Of a DNA stretch of 64,000 nucleotides, positions 32,457 to 42,655 are shown piece after piece (the first letter of the stretch is position 1; each line of letters opens with the position of its first letter). Under the pieces are notes generated by a model. The model was not told the DNA's origin. It made no database searches and saw only the letters and a list, made by a program, of their open reading frames with translations. The DNA comes from Cryphonectria parasitica EP155 (Eukaryota; Ascomycota; Sordariomycetes; Diaporthales; Cryphonectriaceae), in NCBI RefSeq assembly GCF_011745365.1, contig NW_024468917.1, positions 806,001-870,000 of the forward strand, given 5' to 3'. The position numbers and the translations under genes are program-made.

Positions 32457-32924
32457 TTAGTGCTTCTTGTAGACGGTCATGGTGTCAAGGGCCTCCCTCT
32501 CCTTAGTCTCAGCCTCGATGACCTTGATGAGGGGTCCCAAGTAAGGGATGTCGTCGGCGGGCTTGGTCCACTCGGACTTGGGAAGCAGCTTGTGGGAAAT
32601 GGAGCACTGCACGGCGCGGCGGATGCGGAAAATACGGTCGTAGCGCTCCTTCTCGTCCAGGCGCGCAAGGGCCGTCTGTACAGTCTCGGACTCTTCGGGG
32701 ATCAGGTCGTCGGCCCTGTAGGAGATGTCGGGTTCAGTAATTTGCGGCGCAGTGGCCCCAATTAGGCCGGTAGGGGAGGGAGGGGGCTGAAGGAGGGGAT
32801 TCAATTACCTGAGACCCAGCTGGCGGTAGCCCGAGGCGTTGGCATACCAGCTGGCCAGAGGCTTAAGGACACTGCCCAGCCAGGGGCGCTTCGTGACAAA
32901 GGGAGCCAGAGAGATATATGACAT
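32457..32924 (-). CDS. qcr7: Cytochrome bc1 complex subunit 7 (Qcr7)
   Basis: Two exons, 32924-32809 and 32715-32457, with a 93-nt intron (GTAATT donor, ACAG acceptor), give 124 residues, the usual length. Qcr7 is the small matrix-side subunit of complex III (human UQCRB) that contacts cytochrome b and is needed for assembly. The sequence shows the typical run YANASGYRQLGLRADDLI (joined across the intron), ALARLDEKERYDRIFRIRRA, and PKSEWTKPADDIPYL. No cleavable presequence is expected for this subunit. It is divergent from a mitochondrial carrier gene; a CCAAT element lies about 145 bp upstream. Confidence 0.94.
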
Positions 32925-34202
32925 CTTGGCCTCTGTGTGGGTGTCGATGTGTGGGTGGGGTGTTTGTGTGGCGGTTTGGTGGTGGTGAGGCTTCAGCAAG
33001 CAACAAGCTTTGGGTGCAAGTCAAGTCAGGTCAGCGGGAATTGGCGTAGTCAAACCAGTGGAAGTTGATTGGCGAACGAGGATGAATCGGAACTTCCAAG
33101 GATGCTGAGTCAGCTGGGTGATTTTTGAATGTGGTAATCTACTCGACACCACGCAAACTTGGGACGGGGACAATTCCCAGCTGAAAATGGCAAGATGTCA
33201 CAAAGAGATGGCTTGCTACTGAATATAAATTTGAATAGGAAATACCTCCTTTCTGAATAATTTTTTTTTATTCTTTAGAACATTGAACAATTTTTCTTGA
33301 ATTTTGCAACTCACTTGGGCAGACGAAGACGCAAAATGGGCACACGAGGTACTTCCCTTATCAGAAGTATTTTCTGCTGATAACATCCCGATAGCAAACC
33401 AGCTCATCAACCTGTTGCAATGCGCCGAAAGCAATGAAAGATTCAGAAACACGATGAGATCACTGGCACATTTCATGACCTGATTGTAAACACACTAATT
33501 GCCAAACCTGGACCAAAGCTGCACCCTACGCCTTCACCCAATTCTCACCTCCAATCTTTCTCCTCCCACCCTGCTCTCTTTCTCGTAATCACCTTGGTTG
33601 CAAGGAGCTAAGCAGACCCTAGAAAGTGCCCGCTTCTTTTGCTGCAGTCTGCCGTCATTGCCCGGTGTCGGGTTCACACCCACTGCAACTCCATCTCGGC
33701 AGCAGGCGTCGCACTTTCAGTGCTGTTCCTCTCCGCCTCCACTCAAAAGTTCACAGCTACCAACATAAACATCGACTGCTCTCAGCAGCCACACCTCTCC
33801 TACACGTCTCACCACATTCCTTTCTCCCGTGACATTTCAAACTCCAGCTATCTGTGTCAAGGTCAATGGCCTCTGATAATCGCTAGCTGCACCGTCACGG
33901 CCTCTGCGTGGGAACCATTCCCCGCACACCGGCAACGGGACCCCTCGACCCTATCCCAAGTCCAAAGTTCACAAGAGTCTCTCCAGGCCCATAACAACAT
34001 ACCTCTACCTCTATCTTGTCGCGTCACGTCGCAGACCCTGTCGACAAACACTTCAACATTCTAAGCAGACCTCCGAGCCTCCAACCCAGTATCACCGTCT
34101 TCTCGTCTCTCGGGGCCTTCTCGCCAACGTCGACGGCGCGGCTCCCCCCCTCCGACCTGAACTCGCACATCACCTATTTCCCCTCCTTGCAGAGGAAGAG
34201 GC
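32925..34202. other. Divergent promoter region, qcr7 and mitochondrial carrier
   Basis: 1.28 kb shared upstream region. The right 700 bp are C/T-rich and leader-like in front of the carrier. No additional gene is seen. Confidence 0.5.
33068..33072 (-). promoter_or_regulatory. CCAAT box upstream of qcr7
   Basis: On the minus strand GCCAATCA lies about 145 bp upstream of the start codon, nearly the same spacing as the CCAAT element of the complex I subunit gene. It is a candidate HAP/CBC site by sequence and position. Confidence 0.45.
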
Positions 34203-35638
34203 ATGTCTCTCGAGCAACAGTCCGCGCCTCCTTCAACCGCGGAAAATGGGCGTACCTCTCCGTCTGTTCCCAAGTACACTTACCCGACGACTGCTGAACT
34301 ACCGTCGCCAGTAGCAGCGTCACCTACTGCCCCCGCCGCCACCATGCACGATCCCAACCGAACCACCCCCTTCGAGCGCTGGGCTGTCCGTGCCTCGGAC
34401 TCGCAATTCAACGCTCTTGCCGGTGCGGTTGGAGGCTTCACCTCAGGCATCGTGACCTGCCCTCTCGACGTAATCAAGACAAAGCTTCAGGCGCAGGGCG
34501 GCCTTGCCCAGCTGCAGAGTGGGTTGCATGTCGGTCAACCTAGGATTTACAATGGTCTGGTCGGCACAGCCAGTGTCATATGGAGGGATGAGGGCCTGCG
34601 AGGCATGTACAGAGGTCTCGGTCCCATCATTCTCGGATATCTTCCGACCTGGGCTGTCTGGTTCACTGTCTACAACAAGAGCAAGACCTGGCTGGGTCAA
34701 TATCATCGTATGTGGAACTGCCCTCAGTTGCGCCTGTGCCTGTGCCTGTGCATCAGCGTCCTCTGCTGCCCGGCATGGGTGGCCTTTTGTCTTTTCAAGG
34801 GCTATGCTGACATGTCGCAGACAATACTTTTGTGATCAATTTCTGGTCCTCCATCATAGCAGGAGCCAGCAGCACCATTGTCACCAATCCCATCTGGGTC
34901 ATCAAGACGCGCCTCATGTCGCAGACTGGTCACCATGACAGACATGGATTCTCCCTCTTCCCCAAGGGTGCCAACACACCCACATCCCGCCCTACCATGT
35001 CCATGCATGGCTACTATCACTCAACACTCGATGCTGCAAGGAAGATGTACACCACTGAAGGCATACGAGCCTTCTACTCTGGTCTTACCCCGGCCTTGTT
35101 GGGCTTGACCCATGTGGCAGTACAATTTCCAGCCTATGAGTTTCTCAAGACAAAGTTCACAGGCCAGGGAATGGGTGCCTCCCCTACCAACAACGATCCC
35201 AAGGCACAGTGGTTCGGCATCCTCTGCGCCTCAATCTTCTCCAAGATTGCAGCCAGCAGCGCCACCTACCCACATGAGGTGATAAGGACTCGACTGCAGA
35301 CCCAGCGGCGGCCAATGCCTGGCAGCGACTATCCAGGCGTGGCCAATGTCGGCGGTATACCTGGCACGAAGGCTGGTGGGCTGTCACCTAAGGCCACGGA
35401 GAAGGCTCAGGAGCAGAGCAGCGCGAAGTACAGAGGTATCGTGCGGACGTTTCAGACGATCCTGCGCGAGGAGGGCTGGAGGGCTTTCTACGCCGGCATG
35501 GGCACCAACATGATGCGTGCGGTGCCCGCTGCGACAGTCACGATGCTTACCTACGAGTTCATGATGCGCGAGCTGAACCAAACTCGTCTGCAGGGCCAGG
35601 AGAAGATGCGTGCTCGGGAGGACTCAAGTTTTGCCTGA
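34203..35638 (+). CDS. Mitochondrial carrier, NAD+/folate-type (Yia6-like)
   Basis: Two exons, 34203-34707 and 34821-35638, with a 113-nt intron (GTATGT...GCAG), give 440 residues. This is an SLC25 inner-membrane carrier with three repeats marked by PLDVIKTKL, PIWVIKTRLM and PHEVIRTRLQ; the second repeat has Trp after Pro-Ile, as in the NAD+, folate and pyrimidine nucleotide carrier group (yeast Yia6/Yea6, Rim2; human SLC25A32/33/36). The protein is longer than the usual 300-380 residues because of a Ser/Pro/Thr-rich N-terminus of about 60 residues and two insertions (near HHDRHGFSLFPKGANT and KATEKAQEQSSAK). The substrate is inferred from the group, with NAD+ most likely. An inner ATG at 34344 (MHDPNRTTPFERW) is a possible alternative start. 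Confidence 0.85.
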
Positions 35639-37500
35639 AGCAAGATTGTTGTGTCGCACAGAGAACAATCTATCGACAGTCATCTGAGGACATTCGATCA
35701 TCAGCCTTGAATGACCTGACACGGGACGGTGAAACGGGAGCGAGATACGAGAATCCGCATTCACGTTACACTGCGGAAACAAGACTGGGGTTCCGCATGC
35801 ATCGACCCGTCCTAGAATCATACACTCTAACGACTAAGTCGCATCGTGGCCGCCCGACTACAATCTCAAACGAATTGAGGTTTTCAGGCCCAAAATGGTT
35901 GTTGCCACAAGTGACATGGATCGAGGAGACAGCATAGCGCGCACGGTCGAAGCGCGATGGAGTTCTGAGAAAGGCATTTGAAGGGACCGCAAATGGGGAA
36001 AGGCGGGGTGATCCGTCGAAGAAGTCCGGACCTTTTGCGTAACGTTTGCTTGCCAAGTAACGATACCCTGATTACTACAGCATCAGCTTGATTATGGCGT
36101 GTAAACTTGTAGGCATAGACTTTGTGGTCAATTATTCTAGTCTAGCATGGCTCTTCTCCGGACATTCACAGAACGGAAGTGGACAGGATGGATGACTAGG
36201 AGCCATGCTAGTGAACTCAAGAAGAAATCAAACAAGGCGTCAAACAAAGGCGTTAAACCTCACATATGCAAACCTGCGGTGCGATGAACTAGTGTGATGA
36301 GGAGGCATGGTGATTAATGGTGGCAGGTTAAGAAAAAGCCTTTGCATCCTCAGTTCACCGAAGAATTTTTTATTCCTCATGATTAGATCAACTACTTAGA
36401 GAAGAGAGAAGAAAAAATCCGCAAAGTTTCTTCTAGCCTCATTGGATGTAAGAGGGACTACCTGGCAAAATAAAATTTGCAATGAATTCTAACAATGTAG
36501 GTGATTAGGGAAAGGATAATTAATCAAGACTGAGGAAGCCCGTGCCCTGCAAGATTCTTGGTATGTAATAGGGAGAGTAGACTCTACTACCTGACTGGCT
36601 TTCAAGATAAGTTACTTGAATGTAGACAGGTCGGGACGCTGTCAGCTTATTTTCAAAACACTGCATAGGTATCTCAAGCATCCTGTTCCCCAAGTACTGA
36701 CCAGGCCCAAGCATAAGGGCACCCCCCCCCCCCCCAGCCCCCGTCCAGTCGGCCTCAGCATCAATGTCCGTTGTTAAGTCTTGGACTTGCCACCTCTAAC
36801 CCTTCTTAAACTTATTCCAGTCTTTCTCGTCTTTAGTTCTGCCACTGCCGCCCAAGCCATTTCATTAACAACAAGTGTTTCGAGTAGACATGTGCATACA
36901 CGAGTCCTTCCTGAGCAGGGCTGACCGCAGGTTGTGGTGCGTGCCGACGAGGATGATGGTGTCTCTCTTGAAGGAGAGCCTTTTTTGACTTCGTCGACGT
37001 AGGTATTATGGAGGTGCTCCTTTTCGTCCATGATGTAGACCGCGTAAGTCTTTCCGTCGAATATTTACTTCGGCCCTGGCCATGTCTGGCCTATAGTAAG
37101 TGTTGGAACCGGATATGGTGAAAGCTCACTGTGTCTGGGACGTCATGATAGGTGTTGGGAAACTCATATTGTAGTGGTGATTTTCTCTCTTATGCCGGTT
37201 TAAGTGGGTGCAAAACAAAGACTCGTATGGTGCTGGAATTGTTTGCTCTAAGAGGGCCCCTTGCTCTCGACATGGAATTGGCCAGAGTTTTACCCTTTAC
37301 ATACAGACCTCAACAAGCAATAGATAGCCAACCGAGCATAATATCAGCTCCAATCACCAAGCAGATAGCAAAAGTTATGGCATGCAGAAGAGACCGTTGC
37401 GTCTCGCGCGCATAACACCTCGCAAAAGGGGTAGGCCTTCCTGCGTATCGCCTGTGAGCATTATCTTTCAGAAATGAGGCATGTCTCTCTATTTGTCACA
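35639..37500. other. Intergenic with a possible decayed coding fragment
   Basis: 1.86 kb, AT-richer between 36060 and 36700, with a 14-C run (36722-36735). On the minus strand around 36900-37065 two frames give protein-like pieces (FDGKTYAVYIMDEKEH, then FKRDTIILVGTHHNLRSALL after a one-base shift), followed by stops. This looks like a short gene remnant, but the family is not identified. Confidence 0.4.
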
Positions 37501-38153
37501 CTAAGTTGGCCCTTTGGATCTCCTGCTCTTAATCTCCCACTCCTTGTGATACTCCTTCGCCCTCACCACCTCCTCCTGCTCGATCCCACTGCCGCCCGTG
37601 CCCGTCACTGTCCTGCCTCCCTGCACCACGCTGGCTACCGTCCCCTGGACGCTCGCAACGACGCCGCCCCCGGGCCCGGCCTTGTCCAGGAGGTTGTGCT
37701 CGTCCGGCTCCACCACGTTGACGTAGTACGGATCCTCGACCATGCATCTGAACGCGTCGAGGCTCGGGACGAGGAACATGGCGATGCCGTCAAACTCTAC
37801 GGCAGCGGCAGAGGGGGACGCGGATGGGGAGTTCCTCACAGCGTTGGGCGCGGAGTCGGCGGAGGAATTGGGGATGACAGTACCGAAGGTGTGCAGCTTC
37901 GTGAACAAAGGTTCGGTTAGATGTCTACGAATACGAATGACACTGATTGCTGATAGCTAGGAGGGGAGGAAAGCAATAAGATAAATACCTGCTGGTAGCG
38001 GTGGCAGCCGTGAAACTCGACCAGCGGAACCAGTTTCGGCCCGTGAGTGCCCTGCCAGTATTCCCAGAACTCCTTGCGTGTGAGTTTGGGGTTTCGCTTG
38101 AGGTAATGGAGGATCTGGACGAGGCCCGTCTCGTTCTGCTGGGGGCTAGCCAT
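37501..38153 (-). CDS. EthD-domain protein
   Basis: Two exons, 38153-37989 and 37896-37501, with a 92-nt intron (GTATTT donor, CTAAC branch point, GAAG acceptor), give 186 residues. The spliced core reads LVQILHYLKRNPKLTRKEFW, EYWQGTHGPKLVPLVEFHG, HRYQQ-LHTFGTVIP, then EFDGIAMFLVPSLDAF and DPYYVNVVEPDEHNLLDK, the layout of the EthD family, a dimeric alpha/beta-barrel (ferredoxin-like) fold found in accessory proteins of degradation and polyketide-modifying pathways. An Ala/Ser-rich insertion sits between the two halves. The biochemical activity is unknown; no biosynthetic cluster is visible around it. Confidence 0.85.
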
Positions 38154-39350
38154 TGTGACACCTTGCGATTTGGATCTGGGCGGGAGGATAATCTAGGGCG
38201 TGGCTGCTAGTAACTTATAAAGGAAATGGGAGGCTTTTCCCCTAAGCTCACGGGCGAGACTCATGTCGAAACTACTCCTCAGGCTGTAGGTTGGGTTATA
38301 TATGAGGTCATGACATCAGCATGAAGACCTCGTGGCTTATTTAGAGGACTCCTTGGCATCCTAAAGCAGCGCGCTACCGCCGTAGTTGACGACGATGGGC
38401 TCTACCAAACCTTGGTGCTGGGATGAACCTGATCAAGTAATGAGAGGAACATTCTCCGGGCCGAACCGCAGAGTCCGCCCAAGACAATCACGCCAGTTCT
38501 TTGCAAGCAACAGTTAGGCACTGGAATGAACCAAGAAGCTATTGGGTCTAACCATAAACCTTGAATGTGTATACGCCTTGCTGCCAGAGTATCTGGGGCG
38601 ACGCTCGCTACAGCATCATCATTGATTAATTCATATGCCGGTAGGGTTGCTGTGCAAGAAGGAAACATGATGGCGTACTATTTCCATTGCGATAGCCAAT
38701 CTGGAAGGGAATTCCTGCAAACAATAGGTCTTCTGTCCTGATGGGCCGACCACCACCACCGGCAGCGAGGAAGTTTCATGGTATGAACTTGAGCAATTGA
38801 GGGTGGAAACTTTCGCATGTAATTACATCGTGAAGTATGTAGCTTAGGGAAGTCCTGTGTAATAAGCCAGGCTTCTCTGGCTTAGGGTAGCATTCACACT
38901 GAGAAGCGAGTTGAGAGTGCGCTGTAGAGCTATCTGTCTTGTTAGGGTAGATAAGGCGCATGGCAAAAAGTATGCACTCCTTCTGCCCTTGTCGTCGTCA
39001 TATGTAATGTGAGTAAGAGTTCGAGGTTGTTGGATGGTTGCACTCGTCTTGCAGGGAAGGAGGGTGGGATGGGCCGAGACCCTTGCTGAGAACCGGGAAG
39101 AGTGCACGTGACAGGGCGATCAGTGGTCCCTGCCTCTTCTCAACCAAGCGCGTCACAGCGCTTCCATCCGGCTGGAGCCTAAATTGACGACGGCGTCGCG
39201 TGTCGCGATAATACGCTCCTGTCCGACCGATTCCTTCCCCTCTTTCTCCCCAATTTTTCACATCAGAGCATTTCCGTCGTCTGACCACGATTGAGCACGG
39301 CCATAGCTAACGTCGTCCCTGTGATTGTCACCTCCCACCTCTGAGGTGCC
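38154..39350. other. Divergent intergenic region, EthD gene and sae2
   Basis: 1.2 kb with no recognisable gene or notable repeat. Confidence 0.5.
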
Positions 39351-41700
39351 ATGTCTTCTTGGCTCGCGAGTGGCAGGCCATCCATTCTGGACGCGCTGGT
39401 AGCTGCCTGCGACGGGATTGACGAGCAAGCGCGGGCTGGTATGGAATTCTTCAGTACAGAAAATAGTTTGTTCCTCACAGCTGATAACGTGAGCAGAGAT
39501 AAGAGACCGCGATCGCAAGCATGCTCAACTTTTAGAAGAGTTGGCAGCCCTCAAGAGCCGCGCCGGCGAGGTTGACCGTTTAAGCCGGCAGAATGAAAGC
39601 CTTAGGGCTGAAATCAGCCGGCTTTGTGAAGAGGGGAAAGATGCTCTTGATGCCTCTTCAGAGAATCGGACAATACTAAGCGAGCTGTCACCGAACAAGC
39701 CTACCGGCGATCGACGTTCAGCAACTCTCCAAGCCCACTCTGCCGGTGGACCTTCAAACCCGGCGAAGGCATACATGAAACTGGCAGCTGAATACAAAAA
39801 AGCCCGCCAAATTAATGAGGCGTACAAGACAAAGCTGCGGCAAAGACGGGAAGAGATTTGCAAGTGGGCAGGCTACGCGGATTCACTAGAGAAGAGAATT
39901 CAGGATCTCCACACCAAGTTGCAGAGGTATCACGTTGCGACTGATGGCATCACTGATGAGCAGAAGAGGACACACGCCTCACTGTCGGGAAAAGACTCGG
40001 TATGCGATACCCTGGATGCTAAGAAGCCCCTCGCAGATCTGAGTATCGAGTGTGAGCGACCATTTTCGCCACCGTTGATCGTCAATTCAGACAATCATAC
40101 CGTGTTGTCATCACCAACGAGCGTTTTGTCCGAGCCACTACCACCAGAACCAGTCATTCCTGAGAGACTTGACAGCTCTGAAGAGACCGAGAGTGGTACG
40201 GGTGGTGAGAATATTGACTTGCCGTCACTTCTGACCTCGCCAACCGAGCATCATGATGTCGCTGTCAAACCAGAGCCGCTATCAGATGAACCGGTCGTTG
40301 TGTCTGCCAGATCAGTACGCAAGAGAAAGCACAGAAACCAAGACCTCGGAGATGGACGATTGCAGAGGATCAAATCTGAGCATAGCAGCAGCTCGGGTAT
40401 TGAGGTCGTCAGCGAGACACCGCACTTTTCAGCTGCCGAGGCCATTGATTTCGAGGAGGAAGCACACGTTCCAACTCCAAGAAAACGCAGATTCCTACCA
40501 CGAGAGGACCAGGAATATGCTGTCGCAGACCTCGAAAGCACTTCAAAGCTGACGCTGGCTGATGTTGCAAGGTCCGAAATTCTGGGGGCATTCAGCACAC
40601 CGGATAAGTCTTGTACGTCGTCACACGGAGCTAAGACTACAGGGCCTACCTCACATCTGTCTTCTGCGCTGCATGATTCACTGCACTATCTGCAGCGGTC
40701 ATATCCAGAGACGAATTCGGGCTCGAGAGCGCGCAGGAATCCCTACGTGTCTCCTCTTACTCTCGGGGTTATGGACCTCGCAGAGGATGGCGAGGACGTC
40801 TCGAAAGAATTGCAGCGCCCGGCGGCCAAGAGCCGTCTTGATAATCTGCTCAACTCGCCTCCTAAAAATGCGCTGACGCCTATTAATCGGAACCGCATGG
40901 CTCCCGAAGCTATCGAAACCTCACGCACCGTCTCCTTCCACAATTTCCATGAGGGTATGTCTGGTTTCCACGCACTACCTGAGCTCACTCCGGGAGGAGT
41001 GCAGACCTTGAGGCTAGAGTCAGCCACCCCGAAGGCGGGTGCCAAGCCAAAAGTCTCGCCCTCCATGCACCCGAGTGTGGCTCGAGAGCGTGGACCGAAA
41101 AGGCCTTCCATACTGCGCGAAGACATGCCACGGGGCCTCTCGGCCACGAGGGAAGAAGCGCGTCTTCGCGAGCGGCCAATCGAGAGACTGAGACCCGAGG
41201 ACTTCAAACCCAACCCTAGGTACAATGATGGTCTCACGTACGTCTACGATGAAGTCGTTCGTGGTAAAGATGCCCGCGCTGCACTGTCAGGGTGCATCGA
41301 CCCCAATTGCTGTGGCAAGACCTTCAAGCACTTTGCTGAGGCCGAGCTCAAGGAGATTGGTCCGTCCATTATGACTCGGGCTGAAGGTATCAGCCTCATG
41401 GAGAAATACCTTGGTGATGAGGCCTGGCAGATAGGTACGGCGACACGGGAGGAGAAGGAGAAGATTTGGGTTCTGGCGAAGACGTGGGATTTGGCAAACA
41501 AATTTGGAAAGCACCGGCAGAGGTACAGCAGGATGCCCACGCCGCCAGGCTTCTGGAGTGTGGACTTTCCAAACACGCAAGAGCGGGCAGAGGAGTTGAG
41601 ACAGGCGGAGGAAATCCGCAAGGCCTTGGTGCGTGAACGGTACCGAGAGGCGATGAGATGTGATGGATCTTGGCTGTTCCGGGATGAGGAACCTCGTTGA
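39351..41700 (+). CDS. sae2: Sae2/Ctp1/CtIP DNA end-resection factor
   Basis: Two exons, modelled as 39351-39488 and 39541-41700, give 765 residues. The protein activates the Mre11-Rad50 nuclease to clip protein-blocked double-strand-break ends in mitosis and meiosis. The N-terminus (MSSWLASGRPSILDALVAACD) followed by a coiled coil (residues about 47-80) fits the tetramerisation region. The centre is disordered with many Ser/Thr-Pro and Ser-Gln sites. The C-terminal domain is diagnostic: Cys631, Cys636 and Cys637 in CIDPNCCGKTF, then FGKHRQRYSRMPTPPGFW, SVDFPNTQE, and a helical end. The first intron is uncertain: GTGAGC at 39489 with AAGAG at 39540 keeps the frame (52 nt), while a GTATGG donor at 39440 with the TTTAG at 39535 also joins in frame and would drop 17 residues. 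Confidence 0.88.
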
Positions 41701-42655
41701 TGGGGGAGGCATCGTTTTTTGCTCTTTTCCTTTTGCTATTTTAGGGAACACCAACTTGCTCACGTGGGTCGGATTGGTTGTTTATAGGAGTGTCGACAAG
41801 CAGTACAAAATAGCTATTTCAGAGACTGCGGGAGACAGACTGCTAGATAGAGACCTCACCGTCCACTTTGAAACTTCTTCACTTTTGTTGTGAGAACATG
41901 TTTCTTCTCTTGAGTAAACGTCACAAGATTCGCCAGAGATGGAGAGGGGCCGTTGAAGACGCTTGGATCGAGCTGAGGTCCGAGCTTCCAGATGCGCTAG
42001 AAATCTGGGGAATTTTTGAGACAAGCGCAGAGAGTCATAATAGTACCCTTGTCTAGGGCCCGCTCTTTATCCTTCCCCCACCCCTGCCTGCGTAAATTTT
42101 GTGGCCAAGCCTGCCAGCCAAGAGCAGAGCAACGCAGAGCTGAGCAGACCTGGAGCCAAGCAGCAACAACTTCAACATCGTCTGCCTAGGAAGCTGGCGA
42201 GTCCCACACCAAAGAACATCATCCTCCCATCATCTTCACCCTTCTCTCCACCCAATATTTCTGCTTACATATTCTACCACCTTTGGAAATGTCGCGTCTG
42301 TCATCGCTAGGTGGATAAGTGTACAGTGAGTGCCCTGCCAATCTTGGTCGAGATGATGACGCCAATTCAGAGCTAACCTGCTGTTGTTCAGATCGGAAAT
42401 CAGAGCCATAAGCATCGCGTCTTCGTTACCTTGCCCCACCCCCATCCTGCGTTGCGCATCAAGTATCTTTTGTCAAAGAATTCGCCGCTGCTTCTCATCT
42501 CTCAGAGTAGCCCGAGACCCACTGAAGCTGGCCTCGACACGCCACGCCAATCGCGATCAACACAATCTACGCAGCATCTTAGCAGCGGCTCCGTCTTCGT
42601 GTTGCGTCCCAAGCAGTGACCACCACTGCGAATCATCCGCTCCCAAGCCGGCAAG
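41701..42655. other. Intergenic and 5' leader of the deubiquitinase gene
   Basis: Holds the sae2 3' end and a 500-bp C/T-rich leader before 42656. No separate gene is seen. Confidence 0.5.
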
